From contig CAYRGN010000001.1 of NCBI GenBank assembly GCA_964423865.1, positions 62,001 to 126,000 of the forward strand: 64,000 bases of DNA. Reading direction: 5' to 3'. Below the pieces are notes generated by a model, which worked only from the letters and a program-made list of their open reading frames with translations, was not told the origin of the DNA and made no database searches. Positions 32,996-41,192 of this stretch are shown one piece after another. Every line of letters begins with the position of its first letter. Within the stretch, counting starts at the first letter, position 1. The stretch comes from Leadbetterella sp964423865 (GTDB taxonomy: Bacteria > Bacteroidota > Bacteroidia > Cytophagales > Spirosomataceae). The translations under genes were made by a program, and so were the position numbers.

Positions 32996-33727
32996 TTATG
33001 AATAAATTCCTCCGTTGATATTGATGACTTCCCCGGTAATATAAGAAGCTTTTCCGGATAGCAAAAAGTTCACCAGGTCTGCCACTTCTTCCGCTTCACC
33101 GAAACGGCCCACCGGGATCAGTTTCTTCAGTTCGGCTTCGTTCAGTTCACCGGTCATGTCTGACCGGATGAAGCCGGGGGCCACGGCGTTAACCGTAATA
33201 TTTCTTTTGGCTACCTCCTGGGCCAGGGCTTTGGTGGCGGCCACCAGCGCACCCTTGGCAGCGGAATAGTTGACCTGCCCGGCCGTGCCTTTCATGCCCG
33301 AAACCGATGCAATATTGACGATTCGCCCGTATTTGTTCCGGAGCATTTGCTGAATAAAAAAACCGGTCACATTATAGAAACCGTTCAGGCTGGTACGGAT
33401 CACATCCGACCAGTCGTCCGGGCTCATCCACATAAAAAGGCCGTCACGCGTGATTCCCGCATTATTAACGATGACCTCTACTACCGCTTCCGGATGGCCT
33501 TTCTGCCAGGCTTCCAGTACTTTTACCGTATCTTCCCGGTCGGAAACATCAAAACGGATGATTTCCCCGGAGCCGCCGGATGCGAGCACTTCCTTTAGAG
33601 TTTCTTCGGCCGCGGCCTGGTTAGACTGGTAGTTGATCAGGAGATGATAAGCGGTTTCCACAGCCATTTTCCGGCAAATGGCCCGTCCGATACCTCTTGA
33701 TCCGCCTGTGATGATCGCACACTTCAT
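32996..33727 (-). CDS. fabG: 3-oxoacyl-ACP reductase (FabG-like)
   Basis: This 243-aa SDR reductase has the cofactor loop TGGSRGIG (7-14), NNAG (about 87-90), the catalytic Ser in IASVSG, and the YxxxK pair in NYSAAKGAL. It also has AVAPGFIRSDMT and the terminal GEVININGG of FabG proteins. It reduces the keto group formed by the ketosynthase. It is second in the operon, after the ammonia-lyase. The start is an ATG at 33727. A second genomic fabG would be expected for fatty acids, so this one is probably pathway-specific. Confidence 0.9.
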   Translation of the reverse strand: MKCAIITGGSRGIGRAICRKMAVETAYHLLINYQSNQAAAEETLKEVLASGGSGEIIRFDVSDREDTVKVLEAWQKGHPEAVVEVIVNNAGITRDGLFMWMSPDDWSDVIRTSLNGFYNVTGFFIQQMLRNKYGRIVNIASVSGMKGTAGQVNYSAAKGALVAATKALAQEVAKRNITVNAVAPGFIRSDMTGELNEAELKKLIPVGRFGEAEEVADLVNFLLSGKASYITGEVININGGIYS

Positions 33728-33740
33728 TTATACATCGTTT

Positions 33741-33790
33741 TGAGCTAGGAGCTGTGAGCTATGAGCTATGAGCTGAGAGCTTTGAGCTTT
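33741..33790. repeat. Tandem AGCTATG-type short repeats
   Basis: The gap between the ammonia-lyase and ketoreductase genes holds repeated AGCTATG and AGCTTTG units (GAGCTGTGAGCTATG and relatives). Similar runs occur at 36963-37002 and, shorter, at 63398-63410. They are related to the inverted ends of the elements at 35500 and 40003. Confidence 0.6.
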
Positions 33791-33828
33791 GGGACCATTT
33801 TCCCGGAATTACTATTTTTCCTTCCTGC

Positions 33829-35364
33829 TTATACACTTTCCACTTCTTCGTTGAGCAACATATTCTTCACCGCTTCCACTTCCCTGTACATGGGGCGGTC
33901 ATCCCGGTAAACGGGAAACACGGCCCTTACTTTATCGTACATATCTTTCGTAGCCGAAGATATAAAATCTTTGCAACTTAAAGCATCAATGGCCTGGCAA
34001 ATGGTCACCATTTCAATACTCAGTACCTGGAAAGCGTTTTCAATGACCCGGGCCGTCATCAGCGCCGCGTTGGTACCCATGCTCACGATATCCTGGTTGT
34101 CGTTGTTATTCGGTATACTGTGAATATACATGGGGTTGGAAAGGGTCTGGCTTTCCGCGGTGGTAGAGGTTGCCGTAAATTGCAGTCCCTGCATGCCGAA
34201 ATTAAAACCCAGCACCGATAAATTCACAAAGGGCGGCAGGATATTGTTCAGGGAAGGATTGACCAGGTAATTCAGCTGTCGCTCCGCCAGCATGGTCAGC
34301 TTGGTGATCACGATTTTTAGCTTGTCCATTTCCAGGGAGACGTAATCGCCGTGGAAATTTCCGCCGTGATATACCTGTTCGTTTTCCACGTCTACAATAG
34401 GGTTATCGTTGGCGGAGTTGATTTCTTTCTCCAGTACGCCCGCCACATTCCGTAGGGTATCAAGTACCGGACCGAGGATCTGGGGTACGCAGCGTATGGA
34501 ATAATATTCCTGTACTTTTTCCTTGAAGACGGATTCCCGGTTTTCGCCGGTGTACAAATGTTCCTTTCTTTTTCGTGTCAGCCGGCTGTCGGCCAGGGAG
34601 GCCCGCATGTGCGCAGCGATATCCCTTTGTCCTTCGTGCAGCTTGGTCTCGTTCAGTTCCCGGGAAAGGTGATCGTCGTAGGCCTGCACCAGTTCATTGA
34701 TGGCGCAGGAGCATTTCACCGACCAGTGCAGCAGTTTTTGCGCCCGGAAGAGGTTAATAATGCCTATGCCTGACATGACGGACGTGCCGTTGATCAGGGC
34801 CAGTCCTTCCCGGATTTCCACCTGTATGGGTTGAAGTCCTTCGGCTTCAAATACTTCCGCGGTCTTCCTTATTTCACCTTTGTAAAGCACTTCGCCCTCC
34901 CCGATAAGCGTGAGGGCGAGATGGGCCAGCTGTACGAGGTCGCCGCTGGCGCCTACACCCCCGTGCTGAAAGATCAGGGGGAGGATGTCACGATTCAGGA
35001 GTTCCCGCATCAGGGTGATGACGGAGGGGTGTACCCCCGAATTACCGAGACAAAGGGTATTCAGGCGGGCCAGTACGGCCGCGCGCACGAATTCCGGCGC
35101 CAGGGGTTCTCCCGCCCCAGTGGCATGACTCCGGATCAGGTTGTATTGCAACTGGATGCGGTCGGTGTCCGGAACGCGGTATTGCGCCATGGGACCAAAG
35201 CCCGTATTCACCCCGTAAAGCACTTTGTTTTGTGAAAACTTTTCCAGGAATGAAAAACTACGGGCTACCCGCTGTAGCGTATTCTCATCAATTTTAAGAG
35301 GTTGTTCTTTGTATATTATTGATTTGAAACTATTTAGGTTTAGATAACGCGTATAGGAACTCAT
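33829..35364 (-). CDS. Aromatic amino-acid ammonia-lyase, probably tyrosine-specific
   Basis: The 511 residues match the histidine/tyrosine ammonia-lyase family. The cofactor-forming ASG triad is at 139-141 (GGVGASGDLVQL), Y50 in VLYGVNTGFGP, and GNFHGDYVSLEMDK and NNNDNQDIVSMGT later. H80 in LIRSHATG is the specificity region. The sequence closely resembles the tyrosine ammonia-lyase of Flavobacterium johnsoniae in memory, including NLIRSH and MAQYRV, so 4-coumarate from tyrosine is the expected product. This would prime the ketosynthase. It is the first gene of the operon. The start is an ATG at 35364. Confidence 0.88.
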   Translation of the reverse strand: MSSYTRYLNLNSFKSIIYKEQPLKIDENTLQRVARSFSFLEKFSQNKVLYGVNTGFGPMAQYRVPDTDRIQLQYNLIRSHATGAGEPLAPEFVRAAVLARLNTLCLGNSGVHPSVITLMRELLNRDILPLIFQHGGVGASGDLVQLAHLALTLIGEGEVLYKGEIRKTAEVFEAEGLQPIQVEIREGLALINGTSVMSGIGIINLFRAQKLLHWSVKCSCAINELVQAYDDHLSRELNETKLHEGQRDIAAHMRASLADSRLTRKRKEHLYTGENRESVFKEKVQEYYSIRCVPQILGPVLDTLRNVAGVLEKEINSANDNPIVDVENEQVYHGGNFHGDYVSLEMDKLKIVITKLTMLAERQLNYLVNPSLNNILPPFVNLSVLGFNFGMQGLQFTATSTTAESQTLSNPMYIHSIPNNNDNQDIVSMGTNAALMTARVIENAFQVLSIEMVTICQAIDALSCKDFISSATKDMYDKVRAVFPVYRDDRPMYREVEAVKNMLLNEEVESV

Positions 35365-35430
35365 TAAATGTCAAGAATTAAACCGGCCTTTCCCCAGCCG
35401 AATTTTTTTTGCTTTAGAATATTATATCCC

Positions 35431-35453
35431 TAAATTTGAGGCCGTAAAGATAG
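35431..35453. promoter_or_regulatory. Divergent promoter region of the pigment-like genes
   Basis: TAAATTTG (35431-35438, plus strand) matches the Bacteroidota -7 consensus TAnnTTTG and could serve the halogenase-like gene. TATCTTTA on the minus strand (about 35446-35453) is a near match for the ammonia-lyase operon. No clear -33 TTG was fixed, so the assignment is tentative. Confidence 0.4.
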
Positions 35454-35499
35454 TATTTTTCTTACGTATTTTTAATCATCTGAACATATAATATGAAAT

Positions 35500-35616
35500 A
35501 GCCATGAGCATTCTGCTGTCAGTCGGGTGGCGCACCACTATCCGAAAATCGGCACACCAGCGAAGCATCGCGGGGCGGCCGTCGGTCCCGCTGCTGATAG
35601 CTGAAGGCTGAAAGCT
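35500..35616. repeat. MITE/REP-like element, copy 1
   Basis: Degenerate inverted ends lie at 35500-35522 (AGCCATGAGCATTC, then TGCTGTCAG) and 35594-35616 (CTGATAGCTGAAGG, then CTGAAAGCT), about 17 of 23 bases complementary. The interior is GC-rich with CGGCACACCA. A second copy lies at 40003-40090 and a half copy at 42992-43014. It sits in the leader of the halogenase-like gene, so it may form RNA structure there. Confidence 0.65.
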
Positions 35617-35651
35617 AAAAACGGCTCGCCGCCGTCTAAATTTTTATACCT

Positions 35652-36905
35652 ATGAAAAAGGAAGAAGTAGATGTTTTGATCATTGGTGCAGGCCCTTCGG
35701 GCTGCGTGGCATCGGCCTACCTCTTTGAACACGGCGTAAAAGTAAAAGTGGTGGAAAAGTCAAGATTCCCCAGATTTGTGATCGGGGAGAGTTTTCTTCC
35801 CCGTTCTATGGAACACTACGAAGAAGCAGGTTTGCTTGACGCGCTCAAAGCGAAGAACTTTGAGGTTAAGGCAGGCGCCCGGTTTATTCGGGGGGAAGAA
35901 GTGTGTCATTTCGATTTTAGCGAAAAATTCGGCCAGGGCTGGGACTGGACCTGGCAGGCGCCCCGGGCCGATTTCGACAATACCCTGGCGCAGGAAGTGA
36001 TACGCAAAGGCGTAAACGTGGAATTTGAAACCGAAGTGGTGGATGTGCAGTTCAAAGGCACGGATTCTGTGACTACCGTGAAGGACAAAAACGGGGAAAC
36101 GTACGAAATCAGGGCGAAGTTTATTATAGATTCCAGTGGGTACGGGCGGGTATTGCCCCGTTTACTTCACCTGGATATGCCTTCGGATGTGACTGAAAAT
36201 TCGGCCATTTTTACCCATGTAAAAGACGATCACAGGGTAGTAGGAGATGAAGGTACCCTCATTACTTTCGATATTCTGGAAACCCAGGTATGGTTTTGGG
36301 TGATTCCGTTTTCTAACGGGAATACCAGTCTGGGCGTGGTGGGCCCTACTAAATATATTCAAAACCTGCCGGAAGACACGGAGGAAGCGTTGCGGGAAGC
36401 GATACGTCGCTCAGACTATTACCGCGACCGCTACCAGAACACCGAATTCCTGTTTAAGCCCCGCAAGATCACCGACTATTCCTGTTCGGTAAAACAGAAT
36501 TATGGCCCGGGTTTTACCCTTACCGGTAACAGTGCAGGATTCCTGGATCCTGTCTTTTCTTCGGGGGTATGCTTTGCTACGGAATCCGGATTGCTTTCGG
36601 CCAAATTGTTTCTGAAAGAACAAGCAGGGCAGCCCGTAGACTGGGAAAAGGAGTATTCCGATTATATTAAACGGGGCGTCAATGTATTCTCTACCTACGT
36701 GAAAGAATGGTATACCGGTAATCTCCAGACGCTGTTTTTCCACCGGCCTGAAAACCCGGATGTGAAGCGTAAGATCTGTGCGGTGCTGGCCGGTTACGTG
36801 TGGAATGAGGAAAACCCGTTTGTACGGAAACACGACCGGGTGATCAAAAACATGGCTTACCTACTGGACAGTGGAAGAGCGATGGACGATATCGTGATAG
36901 AGTAA
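35652..36905 (+). CDS. Flavin-dependent halogenase-like monooxygenase
   Basis: This 417-aa FAD enzyme has the dinucleotide loop GAGPSGCVAS (12-21), GES (45-47), and a halogenase signature WxWxIP at 214-219 (WFWVIP). A lysine at 73 in EVKAGARF is placed as in phenolic halogenases, where Lys carries the hypohalous acid. It diverges from the tyrosine ammonia-lyase operon and probably modifies the aryl product, by chlorination or hydroxylation. Some related Bacteroidota proteins are annotated only as oxidoreductases, so halogenation is inferred. The start is an ATG at 35652 after the MITE-like element. Confidence 0.78.
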   Translation: MKKEEVDVLIIGAGPSGCVASAYLFEHGVKVKVVEKSRFPRFVIGESFLPRSMEHYEEAGLLDALKAKNFEVKAGARFIRGEEVCHFDFSEKFGQGWDWTWQAPRADFDNTLAQEVIRKGVNVEFETEVVDVQFKGTDSVTTVKDKNGETYEIRAKFIIDSSGYGRVLPRLLHLDMPSDVTENSAIFTHVKDDHRVVGDEGTLITFDILETQVWFWVIPFSNGNTSLGVVGPTKYIQNLPEDTEEALREAIRRSDYYRDRYQNTEFLFKPRKITDYSCSVKQNYGPGFTLTGNSAGFLDPVFSSGVCFATESGLLSAKLFLKEQAGQPVDWEKEYSDYIKRGVNVFSTYVKEWYTGNLQTLFFHRPENPDVKRKICAVLAGYVWNEENPFVRKHDRVIKNMAYLLDSGRAMDDIVIE

Positions 36906-36962
36906 AGGGGCGGTGGTTCAGGGGGACTGCTCCCCGTTGGTCGCCGGGAGCATTTTTGCTTT

Positions 36963-37002
36963 TGAGCTATAAGCTGTGAGCTGTGAGCCTTGAGCTATGA
37001 GG
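36963..37002. repeat. Tandem AGCTGTG-type short repeats
   Basis: GAGCTATAAGCTGTGAGCTG and following units repeat the pattern at 33741-33790. They lie between the convergent halogenase-like and GtrA genes. Confidence 0.55.
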
Positions 37003-37009
37003 TGAGGGA

Positions 37010-37519
37010 CTATTCACTTTTTCCTTTTCCTAGGCGGATGAGTTTATCCCAGATCCCGGTCTGATGGAAGGTGAATTTTTTGTGGACGATAAAGTTAAAG
37101 ATAAAACTCATGCCCATGCCCATAAAGTGTCCGAGAGTTCCGGCGGGGCTGAATTCTTTTTGGATGAAAGGGACCGTCATCCTGATGTCTCCGAACAGGT
37201 TGATCAGTAGGCCTATGGAAAAATCGGCGCCGTACACGGTGATACACCCGGAAATAAGGATGGTAAAGAGATATTTGACGATTTCCCGGGTGGTTTTCCC
37301 GGAGTTTCGGGCATTAAATGCAAGCAATTTGGTGAGGTAAAAACCCACGGGAATAGACAGCAGATAACCTGCCCAGAAAGCGCTGACGTTATCCCACCTC
37401 AAGTAGTTGATAAGAAGTGTGGTGCCCGTAAGATACTGAACAATAACCCCTCCGAGAGCCGCTATGAAATAGCCAATGAAGTTCTTATTATTTCGGTAGA
37501 AATTTCCTGTCTTGCTCAA
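37010..37519 (-). CDS. GtrA-like membrane protein
   Basis: This 169-aa protein has four hydrophobic segments in the GtrA pattern (about 12-32, 46-64, 82-105 and 125-148). These proteins usually move lipid-linked sugars across the membrane for polysaccharide or O-antigen decoration. The only available start is a TTG at 37519; an in-frame stop lies two codons upstream. No glycosyltransferase partner is adjacent. It converges with the halogenase-like gene. Confidence 0.75.
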   Translation of the reverse strand: MSKTGNFYRNNKNFIGYFIAALGGVIVQYLTGTTLLINYLRWDNVSAFWAGYLLSIPVGFYLTKLLAFNARNSGKTTREIVKYLFTILISGCITVYGADFSIGLLINLFGDIRMTVPFIQKEFSPAGTLGHFMGMGMSFIFNFIVHKKFTFHQTGIWDKLIRLGKGKSE

Positions 37520-37662
37520 AGGCGCTCAAGATTCTTAATTAGGGTCCAAATATACTAGGTTTTTGTGTTTTATCGGTGTTTTTTTTAGATAAAATAAAGG
37601 AATATCCGGCAACGGGATTTACGGTGTTATATTTGTATTATTTTTGGTATATCAGACGGCTC

Positions 37663-38568
37663 ATGCTCATTAACACACTCCTTGTTCTTTCCTCTGTTTT
37701 CTGTTTTAAAGCGGAGGGCGATACCGCTTTCGTATTCCGTGAACACCCTCGTTTTTTTGAAAAGTATAAAGAGTTGTTAGTCAACATCCGGAATTATTAT
37801 GTGAGCCCTGCGGAAGCAGAAGAAGAATTTAAGGCGATGATGCTGGAACTTCGAAGGAAGTTTCCGAATACCCTGGTGTCGGGAGAGCATATTCCCCTGA
37901 CTTTTCCCCTGGAGGGAAGTCCGGTTTCCGCGGTGGGCGGAAGACGGGGCAACGGCTTTTACGTACGTAAGTTTAGCCTTTTTGACCGGTCGGTGAGCGG
38001 AAGCCACCCCGCCCACGATATTTTTATTTACGACCGGAACCAGGATGCTATCGACGACCAGAGAGGAGAATATGTAGATGTGGTATCGGTAGGACACGGC
38101 ATCGTGATTGCGGTGGAACACCACTGGCAGGAAGGCTCCCTTTTCAGAGGGGGGAATTATGTGTGGGTGTATGACCTGGAAAGAGGGGGGCTTTGGTATT
38201 ATGCCCATAACCGGATAAGCGTAGTGGAGGCCGGACAGCGCGTGAGACCGGGCGATAAACTGGGGGAAGTGGGGAGAACCGGGTATAATGCCATTAAAAG
38301 CCGCTCCGATACCCACCTCCACCTGATGTATCTTGAACTGGATGATGACCTTTACCCGCATCCGGTGAACTACTATGAATGGCTGAAGGGGGCGGAAACG
38401 GTGTACCGATCTTCCGTGGCGGAACCCTATGTGCCGCCGCGAAAGCTGAAAGCGATTCCCGTGAAAGCATTAGCGCCCAGGCCTGTCTTTTATCCTTCTT
38501 TGAGCGCGCACCCGGTCAGGGTTTACGCGCATACTGCACAATCGAATACACGATATAAGCGAAGATAA
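37663..38568 (+). CDS. Exported M23-family metallopeptidase
   Basis: The chosen ATG at 37663 gives a 301-aa protein with a clear signal peptide (MLINTLLVLSSVFCF). The longer GTG-started frame at 37576 has no such feature. The M23 core has HPAHDIF (metal-binding His and Asp), VSVGHGIVIAVEHHW, and HLHL near the end of the domain. It should cut peptidoglycan cross-links or stem peptides. The C-terminal 60 residues are proline- and basic-rich. TATATTTG at 37628-37635 is a candidate -7 element about 28 bases before the start. Confidence 0.82.
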   Translation: MLINTLLVLSSVFCFKAEGDTAFVFREHPRFFEKYKELLVNIRNYYVSPAEAEEEFKAMMLELRRKFPNTLVSGEHIPLTFPLEGSPVSAVGGRRGNGFYVRKFSLFDRSVSGSHPAHDIFIYDRNQDAIDDQRGEYVDVVSVGHGIVIAVEHHWQEGSLFRGGNYVWVYDLERGGLWYYAHNRISVVEAGQRVRPGDKLGEVGRTGYNAIKSRSDTHLHLMYLELDDDLYPHPVNYYEWLKGAETVYRSSVAEPYVPPRKLKAIPVKALAPRPVFYPSLSAHPVRVYAHTAQSNTRYKRR

Positions 38569-39208
38569 TCAGGGGAACGGCGGCCAGCTTTACTATCGCA
38601 AGAAGCAGGGCCGAGCCAAGGAGAAACAGGTAGGTAAACCGGTTATCTTTCCAGGTGTAATTCTTGAATTTCAAAGCGGGAAGCGGGATTTCAGCTACGA
38701 GGAGATAGGCAAAAACAAGTACGTATACAGGTAAAAACCAGGTATGGAGCAGGAAATCTGCCAGTACGGGATTATCGCTTACGAGGTAAGGAAAAACCGC
38801 GATTACCATGGCATTGGCGGGCGTAGGCAAACCGATGAAACTCATAGACTGGCGGGTGTCGATATTGAATTTAGCCAGGCGAAGCGCCGAAAACAAGGGG
38901 AGTAGAAAAGCGATATAGGCCGTGTTGTCAGGCAGATAGCCGGTATCAAGAATAAGGGCCCATACAATAAAGCCGGGAAGAACGCCAAAAGACACTACGT
39001 CTGCGAGAGAGTCAAGTTGTTTTCCGAGCTCAGAGGTTTCCCTGAGCAAACGGGCTACGAAGCCGTCGAAAAAATCAAGCACCAGGGCGGCGCCTATAAA
39101 CAGCCCCGCCTGGCGGAGGTCACCGTGGTGCAGTACGGCCAAAATTCCCAGGCAACCGCAGAGAAGGTTGGCCAGGGTAATGAAATTCGATACGGTAAAC
39201 AGCCTCAC
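38516..39208 (-). CDS. pssA: CDP-diacylglycerol-serine O-phosphatidyltransferase
   Basis: This 230-aa membrane enzyme makes phosphatidylserine from CDP-diacylglycerol and serine. The CDP-alcohol transferase signature is complete: DGFVAR, then G, D and D at the required spacing (LGKQLDSLAD) near residues 48-72. Several membrane spans follow. It overlaps the upstream MBL gene by four bases and overlaps the 3' end of the M23 gene, which is convergent. The start is an ATG at 39208. Confidence 0.92.
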   Translation of the reverse strand: MRLFTVSNFITLANLLCGCLGILAVLHHGDLRQAGLFIGAALVLDFFDGFVARLLRETSELGKQLDSLADVVSFGVLPGFIVWALILDTGYLPDNTAYIAFLLPLFSALRLAKFNIDTRQSMSFIGLPTPANAMVIAVFPYLVSDNPVLADFLLHTWFLPVYVLVFAYLLVAEIPLPALKFKNYTWKDNRFTYLFLLGSALLLAIVKLAAVPLIIFAYIVYSIVQYARKP

Positions 39209-39840
39209 GATTGCAAAAATGGGTTAAGTTTCTTTTCTTCACCAATAGTGGTGGGTTGCATGTGTCCGGCATACACCGTGTAGTCATCAGAGAGTACGAA
39301 AAGCCGGGTGCGGATGGAGTGAATGAGGGTGTCGTAATCGCCCATAGGGAGATCCGTACGGCCTATGCTCCGGTAGAAGAGGCAGTCGCCGCTGACCACC
39401 CATTTTTTCGCGGCACAGATAAAAGCCACATGCCCGGGCGCGTGGCCGGGAACATGGATAATATCGAGTTTGGTATTTCCAAAAGAAAAACTATCTCCTT
39501 CTTCGAAATAGTGTTGTGCCTCCACAGGTTCGCATCCCGGAATATTCCAGAGTTTGCACCGGGTTTCAAAATCGGCCAGCACAGGTTTTTCGAGGGGGTG
39601 CATATAGATGCCTACCCCAAAGGTCCGGGCTATGTAAGCGGCGCCGAAAACGTGGTCGAGATGCGCGTGGGTAAGCAGAATGGCCTTTAGGGTCAGTCCT
39701 TCCTTCCGGATAAAATCGCGCAACTCCTCCTTTTCCGCCTGGGTATAGCAACCCGGATCCACCACCACGGCTTCACGGGTTTCATCTGACAGTACATAGG
39801 TGTTCTCCGCGAAAGGAGAAAATACGAAAGCTCTGACCAT
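39205..39840 (-). CDS. MBL-fold hydrolase (glyoxalase II-like)
   Basis: This is a 211-aa protein from the ATG at 39840. An upstream frame to 40014 has no supporting start signal. Metal motifs are THAHLDH (about 56-62), HVPGHAPGHV, SGDCLFYRSIGRTDLP and a late YAGHMQPT. This is a single-domain zinc hydrolase related to hydroxyacylglutathione hydrolase; the true thioester substrate is unknown. It is coupled to pssA by a four-base overlap. Confidence 0.85.
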   Translation of the reverse strand: MVRAFVFSPFAENTYVLSDETREAVVVDPGCYTQAEKEELRDFIRKEGLTLKAILLTHAHLDHVFGAAYIARTFGVGIYMHPLEKPVLADFETRCKLWNIPGCEPVEAQHYFEEGDSFSFGNTKLDIIHVPGHAPGHVAFICAAKKWVVSGDCLFYRSIGRTDLPMGDYDTLIHSIRTRLFVLSDDYTVYAGHMQPTTIGEEKKLNPFLQS

Positions 39841-40002
39841 AGTGAGGGCAAATATACGAAATACCTGTTTACTTTTGGGGAGATCGAGGTAAAAGGTAGT
39901 TCCTTCGACCTCTACGAAATCAAACCGGAGATTTCCGCCCGTATGTTCAATTCCCCTTTCGTTGTCGTGCCGCGCAATGCTGAGAAAGTTCGGTAATGAA
40001 AT

Positions 40003-40090
40003 AGCCATAAGCATTCAGCTATCAGAAAACCGGCACACCAACTGGCGGCCTTCCGCCCGGCTGATGGCTGATAGCTGACGGCTGAAGGCT
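40003..40090. repeat. MITE/REP-like element, copy 2
   Basis: Inverted ends lie at 40003-40025 (AGCCATAAGCATTC, then AGCTATCAG) and 40068-40090 (CTGATAGCTGACGG, then CTGAAGGCT). The interior shares CGGCACACCA and GCGGCC with copy 1. It lies between divergent genes and is followed by the same TTTTTATAC motif as copy 1. Confidence 0.65.
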
Positions 40091-40142
40091 AAATTTTTAT
40101 ACACATGAAAATAAATGTATAACTTGCCACCTGATTCTGAAA

Positions 40143-40694
40143 ATGAACAGTATCGGAGCCGTGCGCTACCGCGAAATGGAACAGGGAATGAAAACAGATT
40201 GGACGGGACTTTTGGGGATAATCGCTTTTCTGGCGGGGGCCGGGTTTATAGGGTTTACGGTATGGAAGAGATCACGGGAGAACGCGGGAGTAAAGGCTGC
40301 CCGCCAGACCATCAGTTACCCTTTGCAGTTGCAGGCGGCCGAGCGCATGATCCTTTTCCTGGAGAGAATAAAACCTCAGAACCTGCTCACACGGATAGGT
40401 ACGGCACATGCGGGGCCTACGGAGCTACAGCAGGTGATTTTGCAGGAAATACGGACGGAGTTAGACCATAATGCCGCCCAGCAACTGTATATCGGGAAAG
40501 ACACCTGGAATAAAATTACTATGGCTGCTACCACCACTTCCGGAGCGCTGGTACACGCGGTGGCGGAAAGGGCCGGGATGCCCGGTGCGAAGGAAATAAT
40601 AGTCAGTATTTTGCAGGGGGAAGACGTGACCGTCAGCAGGCTGATTGCGGAAGCGCTGGACGCGATAAAAGACGAAGTGCAACAGAATTTTTAA
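40143..40694 (+). CDS. Membrane-anchored conserved protein, unknown
   Basis: This 183-aa protein has one N-terminal span (about 21-42) and a soluble helical domain with LQAAERMILFLERIKPQNLL. It resembles conserved uncharacterised Bacteroidota proteins found widely in this phylum, but I cannot name a function. The ATG at 40143 or a methionine 15 residues later (MKTDWTGLLG) may be the start. The YtxH-like gene follows after 42 bases, so the two may be co-transcribed. Confidence 0.65.
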   Translation: MNSIGAVRYREMEQGMKTDWTGLLGIIAFLAGAGFIGFTVWKRSRENAGVKAARQTISYPLQLQAAERMILFLERIKPQNLLTRIGTAHAGPTELQQVILQEIRTELDHNAAQQLYIGKDTWNKITMAATTTSGALVHAVAERAGMPGAKEIIVSILQGEDVTVSRLIAEALDAIKDEVQQNF

Positions 40695-40736
40695 AGTCGT
40701 TTTAACGTTATATCAGGGAAATAACCAAACACAATC

Positions 40737-41081
40737 ATGGGAGTTAACAAAAAACATCTGGCCACGTTTATACTGGGTGCCGCCGCGGGCGTGGCAATGA
40801 ACAAATACCTGAATTCGGAAGACGGAGAGAAAATGGTGGAAAATCTGCGGGAAAAAGGAAAACAACTGAAATCAGAAGCCGAATCTGCGGTAGATAAAGC
40901 CCCTCAGTATTTTGAAGAGCTCAGGGCGGGCGCAAGCGAGAAATTTAACGAGATCGTAGGCAATCTCAAAGAAAAATACCCCGATGCCGAAAAGATGCTG
41001 AACGAACTCTTTTCCAGCTTTTCCAAGCCTAAGAATGAGGCCGGTACCGGAGCGGAGGAAGTGGAAGAAGGAAAAGCGTAG
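40737..41081 (+). CDS. YtxH-like stress protein
   Basis: This 114-aa protein has a short N-terminal hydrophobic segment (about 8-24, FILGAAAGVAMNKYL) and a long charged helix with Lys/Glu/Ala repeats (about 30-95), typical of YtxH-domain proteins linked to general stress in other bacteria. The C-terminal tail is acidic. The start is an ATG at 40737 with AGGGAAA upstream. Confidence 0.75.
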   Translation: MGVNKKHLATFILGAAAGVAMNKYLNSEDGEKMVENLREKGKQLKSEAESAVDKAPQYFEELRAGASEKFNEIVGNLKEKYPDAEKMLNELFSSFSKPKNEAGTGAEEVEEGKA

Positions 41082-41144
41082 ACGCTTCGCTGAGCGACCC
41101 GGACATATATTATAACTTTTTTACCCTTTCGGTGGGAAAATGTA

Positions 41145-41152
41145 TAAATTTG
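41145..41152 (+). promoter_or_regulatory. -7 promoter element of the trkH gene
   Basis: TAAATTTG matches the TAnnTTTG consensus. Transcription would begin near 41157-41160, only a few bases before AGGAG (41161-41165), giving a very short leader for trkH. Confidence 0.45.
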
Positions 41153-41192
41153 ACCCAAAAAGGAGAAAGCGCTGAGAAAGTTTAACCTGAAA

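Noticed and set aside
39841..40014. N-terminal extension of the MBL hydrolase
   Set aside because: The family starts at MVRAFVFSPFAENTY, and the extension overlaps the MITE-like element without a start signal.
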